From Melocanna baccifera (lineage: Eukaryota > Streptophyta > Magnoliopsida > Poales > Poaceae), in contig JAYEVJ010000192.1 of assembly GCA_036346265.1 (NCBI GenBank), positions 119,501-183,500 of the forward strand: DNA of 64,000 nucleotides, read 5' to 3'. Positions 21,926-31,157 of the stretch are shown here, piece by piece (the first letter of the stretch is position 1; the number at the start of each line of letters is the position of its first letter). The notes below the pieces were generated by a model that saw only the letters and a list, made by a program, of their open reading frames with translations, was not told the origin of the DNA and made no database searches. A program made the translations under genes and the position numbers.

Positions 21926-22551
21926 CATAGGAATTACCTGCTAATATGACTGCTAATCGCCTGCGAAGAATTGCGGCACTGCGAGAGTGCTCACAATTTA
22001 TAGCGAGGGTAGGAGCGCAGTGTGCACTAACGACACCCCGAAAATTACGGAAAGGAAATGCGTACGGGGAGTAGACACAATGACACCTCACTTTTTGTGG
22101 TTTGCTCCCTCGTTGTGTATGGCACGAGTGCAAAAAATGAACACTACGGTTGGCAGCATGCAGAAAAGTGACTAAAAAACAAACAAAAAACACCTCGGGC
22201 CCACTAGGTGTTGGCACCATGTACAAAAGTTAGGAAAAAACAAACCAAAAGTTTACATGGGGCCTGCACCTACCGTATGGTGCTAATTCTTTGCCTCACG
22301 GCCACCGTGCGGCAGGTCATTTATTTTTGCTAATCATGTTTTTAACCCTAATTAATTGTGAGAGTAAGCACCTGGAGCCTGGTGGTCGGCGGTAGGTGAC
22401 TTGGTGCATGGTGGCCGGGTGGTAGGCCGCCTGCCGCACGGTGGCCAGGCTCCAGGCCACCTATTGCACAGTGGCCGGGCTCTGGGTGCCACGTGTCAGC
22501 TTCATAGTTTTGCTGCCTAGTGACCGGACAGCAAAACTGATATTTCTATAA
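21926..22551. other. Repeat-derived stretch, no gene
   Basis: 22260-22480 holds short repeats of 'gcacggtggccgggct' type. The frame on the minus strand at 21894-22226 has no recognisable domain. This is probably the right-hand end of the PMD-bearing element, because F-box-associated sequence resumes near 22560. Confidence 0.4.
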
Positions 22552-22851
22552 ATACCGCGCGTGTACTGACATTTTTGTAAATACGGATCCCAATAGTGTC
22601 ATATGTGCCAAAAGTTCTTGCATGTTTGGCTTAACTAGTAGTATATTTGTACAAAACACCCTGTACAAAACAGCCAATGCTTTCCACCAGTTATGGATTG
22701 TGATGGTGTGCTGATTCAAACTAAAATTTTCAGCCAGAAATAAGTATATGCACACGGCAAACATCATAAACCAAACAAAAAAGATTAGCATGATGATTGA
22801 TGCACAATTTGAACCAGAGCACACTACTACACTGATCAGGAAGAGGCAAAC

Positions 22852-23265
22852 CTTGCAGGATCGTTCTCTCTGATCGCATCCTTCCTTCATCGCAGGGAAT
22901 ACGGGAGGCCAAATGATCATCATAAAGGAACTAATACGAACCAAGCGTCCATCCTGTGGTGCCACCTCGAACACCTTCTCTATCGCTTTGCGTTTAACAT
23001 CAAACAAGTAGAGGACACCACCTCCAAGAAAACAAACTCAGCATTGGCCCGAACTGCATGTATCTTGACAACAGAATTACGCCCATCCTCGAACGTCCAA
23101 TTTGGCACCATCTGATTACGCCCAATGAACGAGAGGAAGGTAATGCCGCGCTGTGGCATTACACTGTAACGTCAGAGGATACGAATCCCCCTCCACGGCC
23201 CCAAACTTCTTCCTCCTTTGTGCACTTCGAATATGAACCATACTGTCCGGCAAAATGATTTCAGT
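22852..23265 (-). pseudogene. F-box family C-terminal exon, broken
   Basis: The minus strand encodes GITFLSFIGRNQMVPNW, KIHAVRANAEFVFL and then, in another frame, KVFEVAPQDGRLVRISSFMM. It matches the exon at 63731-64000 (NAEFVFLTMGECALYMDIKS, KVYERTDRDRHLLAIRPFMM). Both end at the same splice donor, AAG|GTTTGCC. The family is a large grass-specific F-box group whose N-terminus is seen at 51805-52011; assignment of head and tail to one family is inferred from order and orientation. At least two frame shifts lie between NAEFVFL and the donor. Confidence 0.6.
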
Positions 23266-23639
23266 TCTTTCGTCCAGCTTGCAAAAAGGGGGCAATCAAG
23301 TGATTAGATCATATCCCATTCCTATTATTCCCATTACTAACAACCTCTTAACGTGCCAGCTATTAGGTATAGTATGGCACCCAAGGTGTTCGGCTGAAGT
23401 CCTACTCTGAAAGAAATGGTGCCAACCTATTGTTCAGTTTATGGACAACTAAAATAGTCGTATTTTAGCTTCAGCTTGCTGGATCAATGTGCCAATAACA
23501 ATATTTGCTTCTTGTTTAGCATACTGTAGATTGGGAAATTAGCTGGTGCCCATGGGTGCCCTCACCCATGTTTGCGAAAAATGCATGATACTTCCTAAGA
23601 ACACCTTTAGGTGTTCCAAACCTAAAGCTGACAGGTATG

Positions 23640-24655
23640 GCGCTGAGGTTGCGTTGGGAGTGGTTAGCAAGGGCTTGACCAAGGAGGCTTTGGTATGGAT
23701 TGTGGGATCCCCTCGACAATGACCTTCACGATTTCTTCAGTGTAACCACGGTCATTCATCTGGATAACGGTACGTCCACGAGGTTCTGGACGGATACTTG
23801 GCTCCTTGGCCAAAGTATTAGATCAATCTTCCCGGCGCTGTGGGAGAAGGTCAAGGTCCACCGAAGACACCAGAGTCTTGTCTATGACTCTGCTGAATTT
23901 TGCTTGGATCAAGGACTTAGCCCCCATTTGATGCTTCTACCATCCTCGACATCCTAAGGTTAAGTTACAGGCTTTCAGGGCATTCTGCTGCAGCCGCATC
24001 TCCCAGACGCAATATCCTGGCAATGGATGAAGAGTGCAGATTACTCAGCCAGATCGGCTTATCTAGCCCTTTGCCATGGCGCAGTCAGTTTTCCCTGTGC
24101 GAAGTACCTCTGGAAAAGCTGGGCACCGCCCAAAGTCAAGTTCTTCCTCTGGCTCGCCTTACACCGTCGTTGTTGGACCTTCTCCCACCTGCACAATCAC
24201 AATATCCTAGCGCCGGAGGCTTGTTTCCTCTGTGACCAGGCACCAGAGACGATTGATCACCTCTTACTGGAATGTGTCTACACTAGGCTGGTTTGGGTCT
24301 CCATCTTTCATTGGATACGAACTGGATTGAAACTCGCGCTTCAGTGCCAAAAGGGCTCCAAAAAGTCTTAGACTCCTTGTTTATGCTCATCCCTTGGATG
24401 ATCTGGAAAGAGCGCAATGAGATCTTGTTTAGAGGCAAGGCTCTTCACTTACTCGCCCTAGTAGAATCGGTGAAGCAGGAATGCCTCAGTTGGTCTTCTG
24501 TGGGGGCATCGAAACTAGGATGTATCCTACCCCCCCTCTCTCTCTCTCTCTTCTCTTTATTTTTCCATCTTGCCTCCGGGGCACCCCTTCTATGTAATTG
24601 TCCCCCCCTAATAGAATGAAACGTCCCTGGCGTTTTCGAGGAAAAATGAATACCT
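23640..24655 (+). mobile_element. LINE fragment with zf-RVT domain, 3' end
   Basis: Frames read WDPLDNDLHDFFSVTTVIHL, then CAKYLWKSWAPPKVKFFLWL, CFLCDQAPETIDHLLLEC and PWMIWKERNEILFRG. This is the zf-RVT (reverse transcriptase zinc-binding) domain and following tail of plant L1-like ORF2. Several frame shifts separate the pieces. A 3' A-rich end occurs at about 24640-24662. The 5' part with endonuclease and RT is absent. The element separates the F-box exon to the left from the repeat unit to the right. Confidence 0.8.
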
Positions 24656-24939
24656 AAAAAAATCCATGGCTGTGGTTCATGTAGCTTCCTAAGAAAAATG
24701 CACGATACTTCCATCAGGACGAACAAGGGCAATTCATGCTTACTTAAAGAAGTGCGAATGCACGTCCTACCTGAAAAATCTATAATCTGGAACGAAACCC
24801 GATAGTTTGGAATTGAGAATCTGGATTTGTACACAAGAGGTGCGACATAATGCACGTCCTACCTAAAGCAACACATCATAGCTTAAAACATTGATAGCAT
24901 AATCCAAGATCCGTCAGCAGTATATGATTAAATGTATTA

Positions 24940-25944
24940 GGAATATTCCATTTTTGATCTTTGAACTCTGATTAGAGTTCAATTTTCACCCTGAACTTGA
25001 AAACCGATTGTTTTTCGCTCCAACTTTCAAATCTGGACAAATAACTCCCGACCCAATTCCACCTAGTTGAGGGGGGGAAAACAACCGGTTTTCAAGTTCA
25101 AAGTGAAAATTAGACTCCGAGCAGAGTTCAGGGTCAAAAATAGGCTTTTTTAATAAATTAATTAAAGAATTAATTTGCTAATAGGTACCAGTTTTCACCT
25201 ATGCACCTTTTGTATTGTTCTTCTACTCCTAATTTTTTGCATTCTCCGCTTCAAGGCTTCACCCGGGCCCAATTGTTTATATTTAAATAATATAAATGTA
25301 AATCCAACTATAAGTGCATATATGATCGACCAGCCTTAGTGCTAAGATTGGTCATGATCACCTCCAGATTTGTACCTTCCAAAATCAAAAATATAGGATT
25401 GTGCTCAGGTGAAGCCTTGAAGCGAAGAAAATGCAAAAATTTTAGATTAGATCAATAATAAGGTGCATGGATGAAAACTGGTACTCCCTTTGTTCTTTCT
25501 TACTTGATGTTCTAGAATCCGTGTCATCAAACTTTCTCAAGTTTGACCGCCAATAGGTTTAAAACTGTCTAGATTGGCTAAACAAAAATTATGTCATTAG
25601 ATTATCGTTAAAAATGTTTCATAATATTATAATTTTATTGATACATCTTAACATAAAGTTATAAAAAGTAACGGCTAAAGTTGCATCTTTAAGACCGCAA
25701 AAAGCAAAAAATGTCAAGTGAAAAGAATGGAGGGAGTACCTAATAGCAAATTAATTCTTTAATTAATTTATGAACTTTGGTCGGAGTCTAATTTTCATCC
25801 TTTCACCTCCAGCCGGTGTGGAATTGGATCAGGGGGTTATTTGTCTGAATTTGGAATTTGCGAGTGAAAAACAACTGGTTTTCAAATTCATGGTGAAAAT
25901 TAGACTGTGACCAGAGTTCAATGGGCCAAAAATGAACTTGTTCC
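24940..25944. mobile_element. Mutator-like MITE with long inverted repeats
   Basis: The ends GGAATATTCCATTTTTG and, reverse-complemented, GGAACAAGTTCATTTTTG begin inverted repeats that extend about 180 bp and continue as further inward palindromes to about 25230 and 25480. A 9-bp target duplication, AATGTATTA (24931-24939) and AATGCATTA (25945-25953), differs at one base, as expected for Mutator-like elements. The empty site is visible in the paralog near 56742-56765. No transposase is encoded. Confidence 0.85.
25484..25736. mobile_element. Stowaway MITE nested in the Mutator-like MITE
   Basis: TIRs CTCCCTTTGTTCTTTC and CTCCCTCCATTCTTTT (reverse complement of the right end), TA target duplications at 25482-25483 and 25737-25738, and a length of 253 bp are diagnostic of Tc1/Mariner-type Stowaway elements. 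It sits near the centre of the inverted-repeat element, splitting its loop. Confidence 0.92.
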
Positions 25945-26179
25945 AATGCATTATTAGTACATTGCAGAAGCAAGAGTTGCACAAGTATTGCAAAAGCTTC
26001 AATAAGTGAAATGCAGCATGTAACAGCTGCGTAAGTCAACCTCGTAGTACTAAAGTCACATTACAGCCACATGAGATTACTCGTTAAACCTAGTATTTGG
26101 TACATTTGTACTCCACTAGTTTCGTTACGGCACTTGTTTCCCTTGCTGAAGAATACTCATCACTACTATAGAAATCATT

Positions 26180-26517
26180 ATCACAGACGGTTCAAAAACG
26201 TCATCACAGACGGTTTTATGAACCGTCTAACTTTATGGGTCAGTGATAATCGAAGGTTATCACAGACGGTTTTCAAACCATCTGTGGAGTATGTATCACG
26301 GACGGTTTGTAACTACAGACCGTCTGTGATAGCTAGCATCACATACGGGTTGTAAGAAACAACCGTCTGTGATATAGGCATATCACAGACGGTTTTTAAC
26401 AAACCGTCTGTGATATAACCGTCTGTGATATGCCTATATCACAGACGGTTGTTTCTTACAACCCGTCTGTGATGCTAGCTATCACAGACGGTCTGTAGTT
26501 ACAAACCGTCTGTGATA
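26180..26517. repeat. CACTA subterminal repeats with a 101-bp-arm palindrome
   Basis: About a dozen 'atcacagacggtt' motifs in both orientations, the likely TnpA binding sites. Positions 26294-26394 and 26417-26517 form an almost perfect inverted repeat (101-bp arms, about 22-bp spacer), with single mismatches such as acatacgg versus acagacgg. The transcript would fold into a long hairpin. Confidence 0.9.
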
Positions 26518-26616
26518 TTCTTTCCTACCCCTAGATCTATTTCTGTTTATTGGCTAGCCTCAGGAAATGCTAGCCATGCCCTCTGAAACAAGCAGATCAA
26601 CATGTACACATACAGA

Positions 26617-26733
26617 CAATTCACATCTCAATTCATTTCAGAAACATATAACATCCAATTCATATCTCAATTCATTTCAGAAACATATAACATCCAATTC
26701 ATATCTCAATTCATTTCACAAACATAAAACATC
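26617..26733. repeat. 39-bp tandem repeat, three units
   Basis: Three units (26617, 26656, 26695) of 39 bp starting 'caattcatatctcaattc' and ending 'acatc', with only a few substitutions. Non-coding, just inside the CACTA end. Confidence 0.9.
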
Positions 26734-26833
26734 CATTTCGCAAATCAATTAATTGAAATAAAGTAAAATATCCATTAACAATACACAATTGCAAAAGATC
26801 TATATTGATTTGCACTTAGATGGTAACATTGTA

Positions 26834-27032
26834 TTTTTTATTGCTCTATCACTCCGGAATCGAGGTCTCACGAAAGAAACAGATCCATAATCATTTGTCA
26901 GTCGCATAAGCATTACTTGGATGGTGCATGATTGCCATCTAAGTATTGCTTGTGCAGCCTGACAAGTTGTTGATTATGGATCTATTTCTTTCGTAAGACC
27001 TCGATTCCGGAGTGATAAGAGCAATAAAAAAA
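26834..27032. repeat. Imperfect ~200-bp hairpin (possible MIR-like or siRNA locus)
   Basis: The left arm 'tattgctctatcactccgg...gatccataatcattt' pairs with the right arm '...gattatggatctatttc...ccggagtgataagagcaata'. Arms are about 90 bp with scattered mismatches and bulges and a short loop around 26925-26935. Bulged long stems of this kind occur in plant miRNA precursors and in TE foldbacks. No expression evidence is available here. Confidence 0.6.
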
Positions 27033-27229
27033 TCATTGTGGGTTGTGGAACTCTCCCTTTTGAGCTAGGACTTGAGCCACCAAAAAGTACGCGGACTCTC
27101 CTAGAATTCGTTCAAGGTTGAGCTGTTGCAATGCAGTTTTCGGGATGGACGCAACCTGTCGATAGGAATATCAATGTGTGTATATATATAACTTGATAAG
27201 TATGAAGTAATTATGGGAATATTGACAAA

Positions 27230-28124
27230 CCTTAGTATTGGGATTGGTGATCCTCGAGGAATCGAGGAGTAGTTTCATATGGTGGCAAACGTAGAATCCA
27301 CACGTGTTGCCCGGCTGCTGCTGGTGGCACCGCAAAAAATAGAATGTATTAATTTAAGAGGCATTAATACTACCAACTGTTGCATAGGATTAATTAATAT
27401 GTACTAACGAATACCTTAAAGTTTCGCTCGTGTGTTAGGGGTTTGGCCCCTTGCGTCGAGAGGTTTGCCTTTTTAACGTACGTCACGAACGCCCTACATG
27501 ATTCGAAAAAGTTGACCTTAGTCATTCGGAAGGAAAGAAAGAGTACAATATAGTTATGATAGAAAAATGTATTTACCTATCGATTAATTGGCTGATAACT
27601 GTGTAGTCGGTTTTATTCTTACTTAGGGAATCAAGGTAAATTACCCTGTTCCACTTTGGTACAATTACTATTAAAATCCAATGAAGCTCCTGATTGTAGG
27701 GCATCAGTATATATTCGTTATCGCGGTAAGCCAGCAGTGATGCTGCAAGGTACCTCTCGACGACATCAGCATCCTCGTTGATGGTATAACTGACGACCAA
27801 GTGTGGGTCCAAGAAACCAACCGATGATTTGGATGCTCTAGCTTGAGTCACCATGTGTCTATATATATACACACGAAAGCAACAAATTATATATGACATT
27901 TATCGGTATGACATGAACAGAGACTGTGATTGTACACACTTACAGCGTCCAGCATCGAACGAGTGAGGCGTCGAGAGCGTTGAGCGTGAAAAGATCAAAT
28001 AAATCATCAAAGGTCACCACGAAGACACTATCTTGAAATTTGTATTGGAAATGATGCTGCCTGAATTTGACAGTGAGACCTGTGCACCGTTCATCCTTTG
28101 GCTTATTGGATTGTTCCATATACT
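27230..28124 (-). pseudogene. Ulp1-type (C48) cysteine protease part of the CACTA gene
   Basis: Minus-strand exons read in order: DLFDLFTLNALDASLVRCWT (28124-27952), ILMPYNQELHWILIV and VIYLDSLSKN (27899-27573), a linker exon (about 27520-27417), and CHQQQPGNTCGFYVCHHMK (about 27350-27250). The His of ELHW, the Asp of YLDS, the Gln of HQQQP and the Cys of NTCGFYVC are the expected catalytic residues of Ulp1/SENP peptidases, and all are present. Donor-like GTAAATAC follows ...QLIDR. CACTA and MULE elements often carry Ulp1-like domains of uncertain role, perhaps deSUMOylation. The stop at 28123 before the first exon may lie in an intron, so the gene might still be spliceable. Confidence 0.7.
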
Positions 28125-29910
28125 AATCGTGTAATGTCCTGCAACTTACTGATAGGAATGGGAGGCGCATCACCAGGTCGACCAGCGGCTCACCAAGCAC
28201 GAATTTGCGGGCCAATGGCAGGTACGGGATATCATCATCGGTCTTCTTTGCTTTGCCCTTGCTGCCTCGGCTGTCCTTGCTACCTCGGCTGTAGGTCGAC
28301 TGTAAAGGTAGCACCGGTGGAAGTTGTTGCACTGGGAATAGCTCCCGTGGACTCATCACCAGTGCAGGTAGCGGTGGTGGAGGTAGACCTTGTGGAGATG
28401 GCACTAGTGCAAGTTGCTCTGGTTTGTCTTGCCCTTCTGAACCTACCACCGGTGAAAAAGCCTCCAGGCAGATGTCACTTTTGGGCCACTGGATGAAGGT
28501 TCCAATGGCTTGCGCTAGAGTCACGATCTCGTCGTTGGAGGGCTTCGGTAGCGGGACGACATCGAAATTTGCATGGACACCATCCACAGACACTTTTCCG
28601 AAGCCTGAAGCTAAAGGTGCACGGTGCACCATGGCCCCTTCATCGGACGGATATGCCTGGCCCCAAGCAGCGCACAAGGCAACGGAGGCATATCTCACTT
28701 GGAGCTTGCACTTCGTAGCTTGCAAGATGTCGTCCACAGAAAATCCGCCCTCGCATTCCGTCGTAGGATTGGACGCGCAGCTACTCCGACGGTTGGGGGG
28801 GCTGGCTAGCACCGGGGCGGTGGCGGCCTGCTGATTTTCTTCTGTTTGTCTTCACACCTCATCTCTGACGTAATCAGCAAGCTCCTCTCTAAGAGATGCC
28901 TTGATCTCCTCTCGTAGCCGTGCGTCACGCTCGGCTTTGTTTCTCTTCCTACTCCGATACAATTCGGGGTTATCTGAGAAACCTTGATTCCAAGGAACAT
29001 AAAATCCAATGCCTCTCGTACGACCTGGGTGCTCCTTGTTTCCCAGTGCTGCGGAGAGTATATCTTTCTCCCTAATTAACTGGAATGATCCCTGGGAAGA
29101 TTCGACACTCAGTGCATCTTGCAAGAGCCCGACATGTCATTTAGTTTTCAGGGAAGTAGTGGAGTAATTACAAGTTACATAGTTCGATATCTTACCAAGC
29201 GGTGGGACACTTCCTGGTCTGCAGGGTTCCGGAAGGAGATGTCCCCCGGCGACGTGGTAAATGACCTCGCTCTAATCCAATTTCGAGCGCGCTCATCCGG
29301 GATCGTGGCAAATGGTGGGGCGGTGTTCCGCAGGATTGACTGTTCGTCATCCCGCCTCCACTGCGGGATTTTACCCGCATATCCAGCTGTGCCGAGTCTG
29401 TGGGGATGTGTGTTTTTTGCCTGGAGGGCCTTGTGCGCCGCGCTTGCACTTCTGAAAGCTTCGGTCGTCTTCATCGCCTTAAACTCGTCCCATTGTGGTT
29501 CCAGGAATGGATACCTGTCAAAGGGCGTTAGATCCTTCTGCACGTAGTCCTTGACAAGCACGCTCTTGAAGTTCTTGCATGCTTTGCACGCCGCTGCCAA
29601 CGCATGTCGTTGCACGGAGTCGTGGTGTTCTTCTGGGATCTCGAATGTTGCAAAAATCTCTGTCAGCAGCTCACGTTTCTGAGTCTCACTCACGCTCTTC
29701 CACGAATCGAATGTCATCTCAATTCGTTTTCGTGCAACTATTCCGATCGTTCTTCAAAATGCCCTTGCTGCTTTGTCAGGAAGGAGAGGGGTCCTAGATC
29801 TATCGACCTATGTGATGGTAAATCGGCCCTCGGGCTTTTTCGATAGTCCTCTTGCTTTGCGTGTTGATTTTGGAGCGGACGCTTTCGGCGATGATGTTGA
29901 AGAATGCGCG
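28123..29910 (-). pseudogene. TnpA-type gene of the CACTA element (Transposase_24-like)
   Basis: The minus frame starts MSSAHSSTSSPKASAPKS near 29910 (upstream promoter at 30725). It then shows MTFDSWKSVSETQKRELLTE with W..V....+ and PFLEPQWDEFKAMKTTE (29717-29175), the pattern of the Ptta/En/Spm plant transposase domain (PF03004). Next comes a KRNKAERDARLREEIKASLR coiled-coil (29124-28852), and FSVDDILQATKCKLQV followed by a Pro-rich linker and KFVLGEPLVD (28812-28123). Frames are separated by probable introns and some breaks. TnpA-like proteins bind the subterminal repeats. The Ulp1 domain continues immediately downstream, so the two may be one fused protein. Confidence 0.65.
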
Positions 29911-30349
29911 GATGACATGTTGGCCTTCTCATATATACGTAAATAGTGCGGTATAAGCACATACTTAAATTTAATTCCAATATATGTATACATATATTCA
30001 AGTATACATATACATATTTAAGTTCATTAGCAACATATATATACATATACATATGCATATGCATAACAGTAAGATTTAACAACAATAAAATTTATGAAAT
30101 AACAAAAATATATGTTTAAGTAAGTGCTTATTCTTTCCTATATATACAACATGCATGATACGAGGCATAAAAATGACTTAATCAACATATACACATATAA
30201 ACATTTTAAGTTATTCAAGTAGAAATTTATGCCCAACATAAATATCATGTATCTATAATCGACATAATGCTATGCAATGATTATATGACAACTATATATT
30301 AGATCTTAAGCTTAAATCAACATTTTCTATTAAAAGAAACTAAGAGACT

Positions 30350-30690
30350 CAAGGGGACGAGGCGGCGGCGGCGGGCTCTCGGGGCGGCGGCGAGCTCGGG
30401 GCTCGATGGAGGCGGTGGCGGCGGGCTCGAGGCGGCGGCGGCCTCGGGGACAGAGGCGGCCGTGATGGGCTCGGAGACCGAGGAGGCGGCGGCGAGCTCG
30501 AGGGACGGCGGCGGCAGGCTCGGGGCTCAGCGAGGCGGTGGCGGCGAGCTCGAGGACGGCGGCGGCCTCGGGGAACGGAGGCGGCCGGTGACGGGCTCGA
30601 GACCGGAGGAGGCCGACGATGGGCTCGAGGGACGGCGCGGCGGCGGGCTCGGGATCGGAGAGCGACTAAGTCTAGGTTGGTATTGCTAAT
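30350..30690. repeat. GC-rich GGCGGC/CTCGAGG repeat block, probable 5' leader
   Basis: Repeated 'ggcggcggcgagctcgagg' and 'ggctcggggctc' units on the plus strand. On the minus strand this lies between the TATA box at about 30728 and the TnpA-like start, so it is probably the 5' leader of that gene. The short Gly-rich plus-strand frame is an artefact. Confidence 0.5.
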
Positions 30691-30724
30691 AAGCGGCGAT
30701 GTACGCGCAAAACCCTAGCCGAGG

Positions 30725-30905
30725 TTTTATATAAAGGCTTATTACGACGGTTCTAAGATTAGAACCGTCTGTGATAATAAATATCACAGACGGTTCTGAG
30801 ATAAGAACCATCTGTGATAATCAACTATCACAGACGGTTCTGAACTAAGAACCGTCTGTGATATCTATGATCACAGACGGTTTTAAACTTACAACCATCT
30901 GTAAT
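30725..30905 (-). promoter_or_regulatory. Probable promoter of the CACTA TnpA-type gene with internal repeat cluster
   Basis: A minus-strand TATATAAAACC box lies near 30727-30737, about 800 bp upstream of the first MSSAHSS codon. Directly upstream (30750-30905) are seven or eight 'atcacagacggttct' motifs in paired inverted orientation. In En/Spm elements such motifs are TnpA targets at the ends and allow autoregulation. Here an array is adjacent to the gene start. Alternatively 30905-30925 (...GCCCAGCTGTAGT) is the eroded right end of a separate element. Confidence 0.45.
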
Positions 30906-31157
30906 AAGCCTTTGCCCAGCTGTAGTTAATATAACTGCACCAACCAGCATTCAATAAGCCTTTGCCCAGCTGTAGTTATTTCTTTACAACAACCCAGTAT
31001 ATTTCTTTACAACAGCCCAATGAACATAGAGATACATTTGTATGACTCATTCTCAAAATTCACCTACATATCACACACATGCATGCATTAATTGTTATAT
31101 AAATAAATGCGAATTCACATGCATATACATCCCATACATACATATATGTCGCCATTC

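Larger units (their letters stand above)
24660..26160. repeat. F-box-associated segmental repeat, copy 3 (left part)
   Basis: 24840-24930 and 25945-26160 align with 56640-56960: 'catgtaacagctgcgtaagtcaacct', 'agtactaaagtca', 'gtatttggtacatttgtact' and 'ttgctgaagaatactcat'. The unit is interrupted by a Mutator-like MITE (24940-25944) and then by the CACTA element beginning at 26161. It continues at 37535. Confidence 0.65.

Noticed and set aside
26180..26517. Repeated inverted 13-bp motifs with spacers, superficially CRISPR-like
   Set aside because: The repeats alternate orientation, spacers are irregular, and they coincide with CACTA termini in a plant genome. They are transposon subterminal repeats.
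28098..28834. Plus-strand frames of 132 and 136 codons
   Set aside because: They are antisense shadows of the minus-strand TnpA/Ulp1-type gene, which shows recognisable domains.
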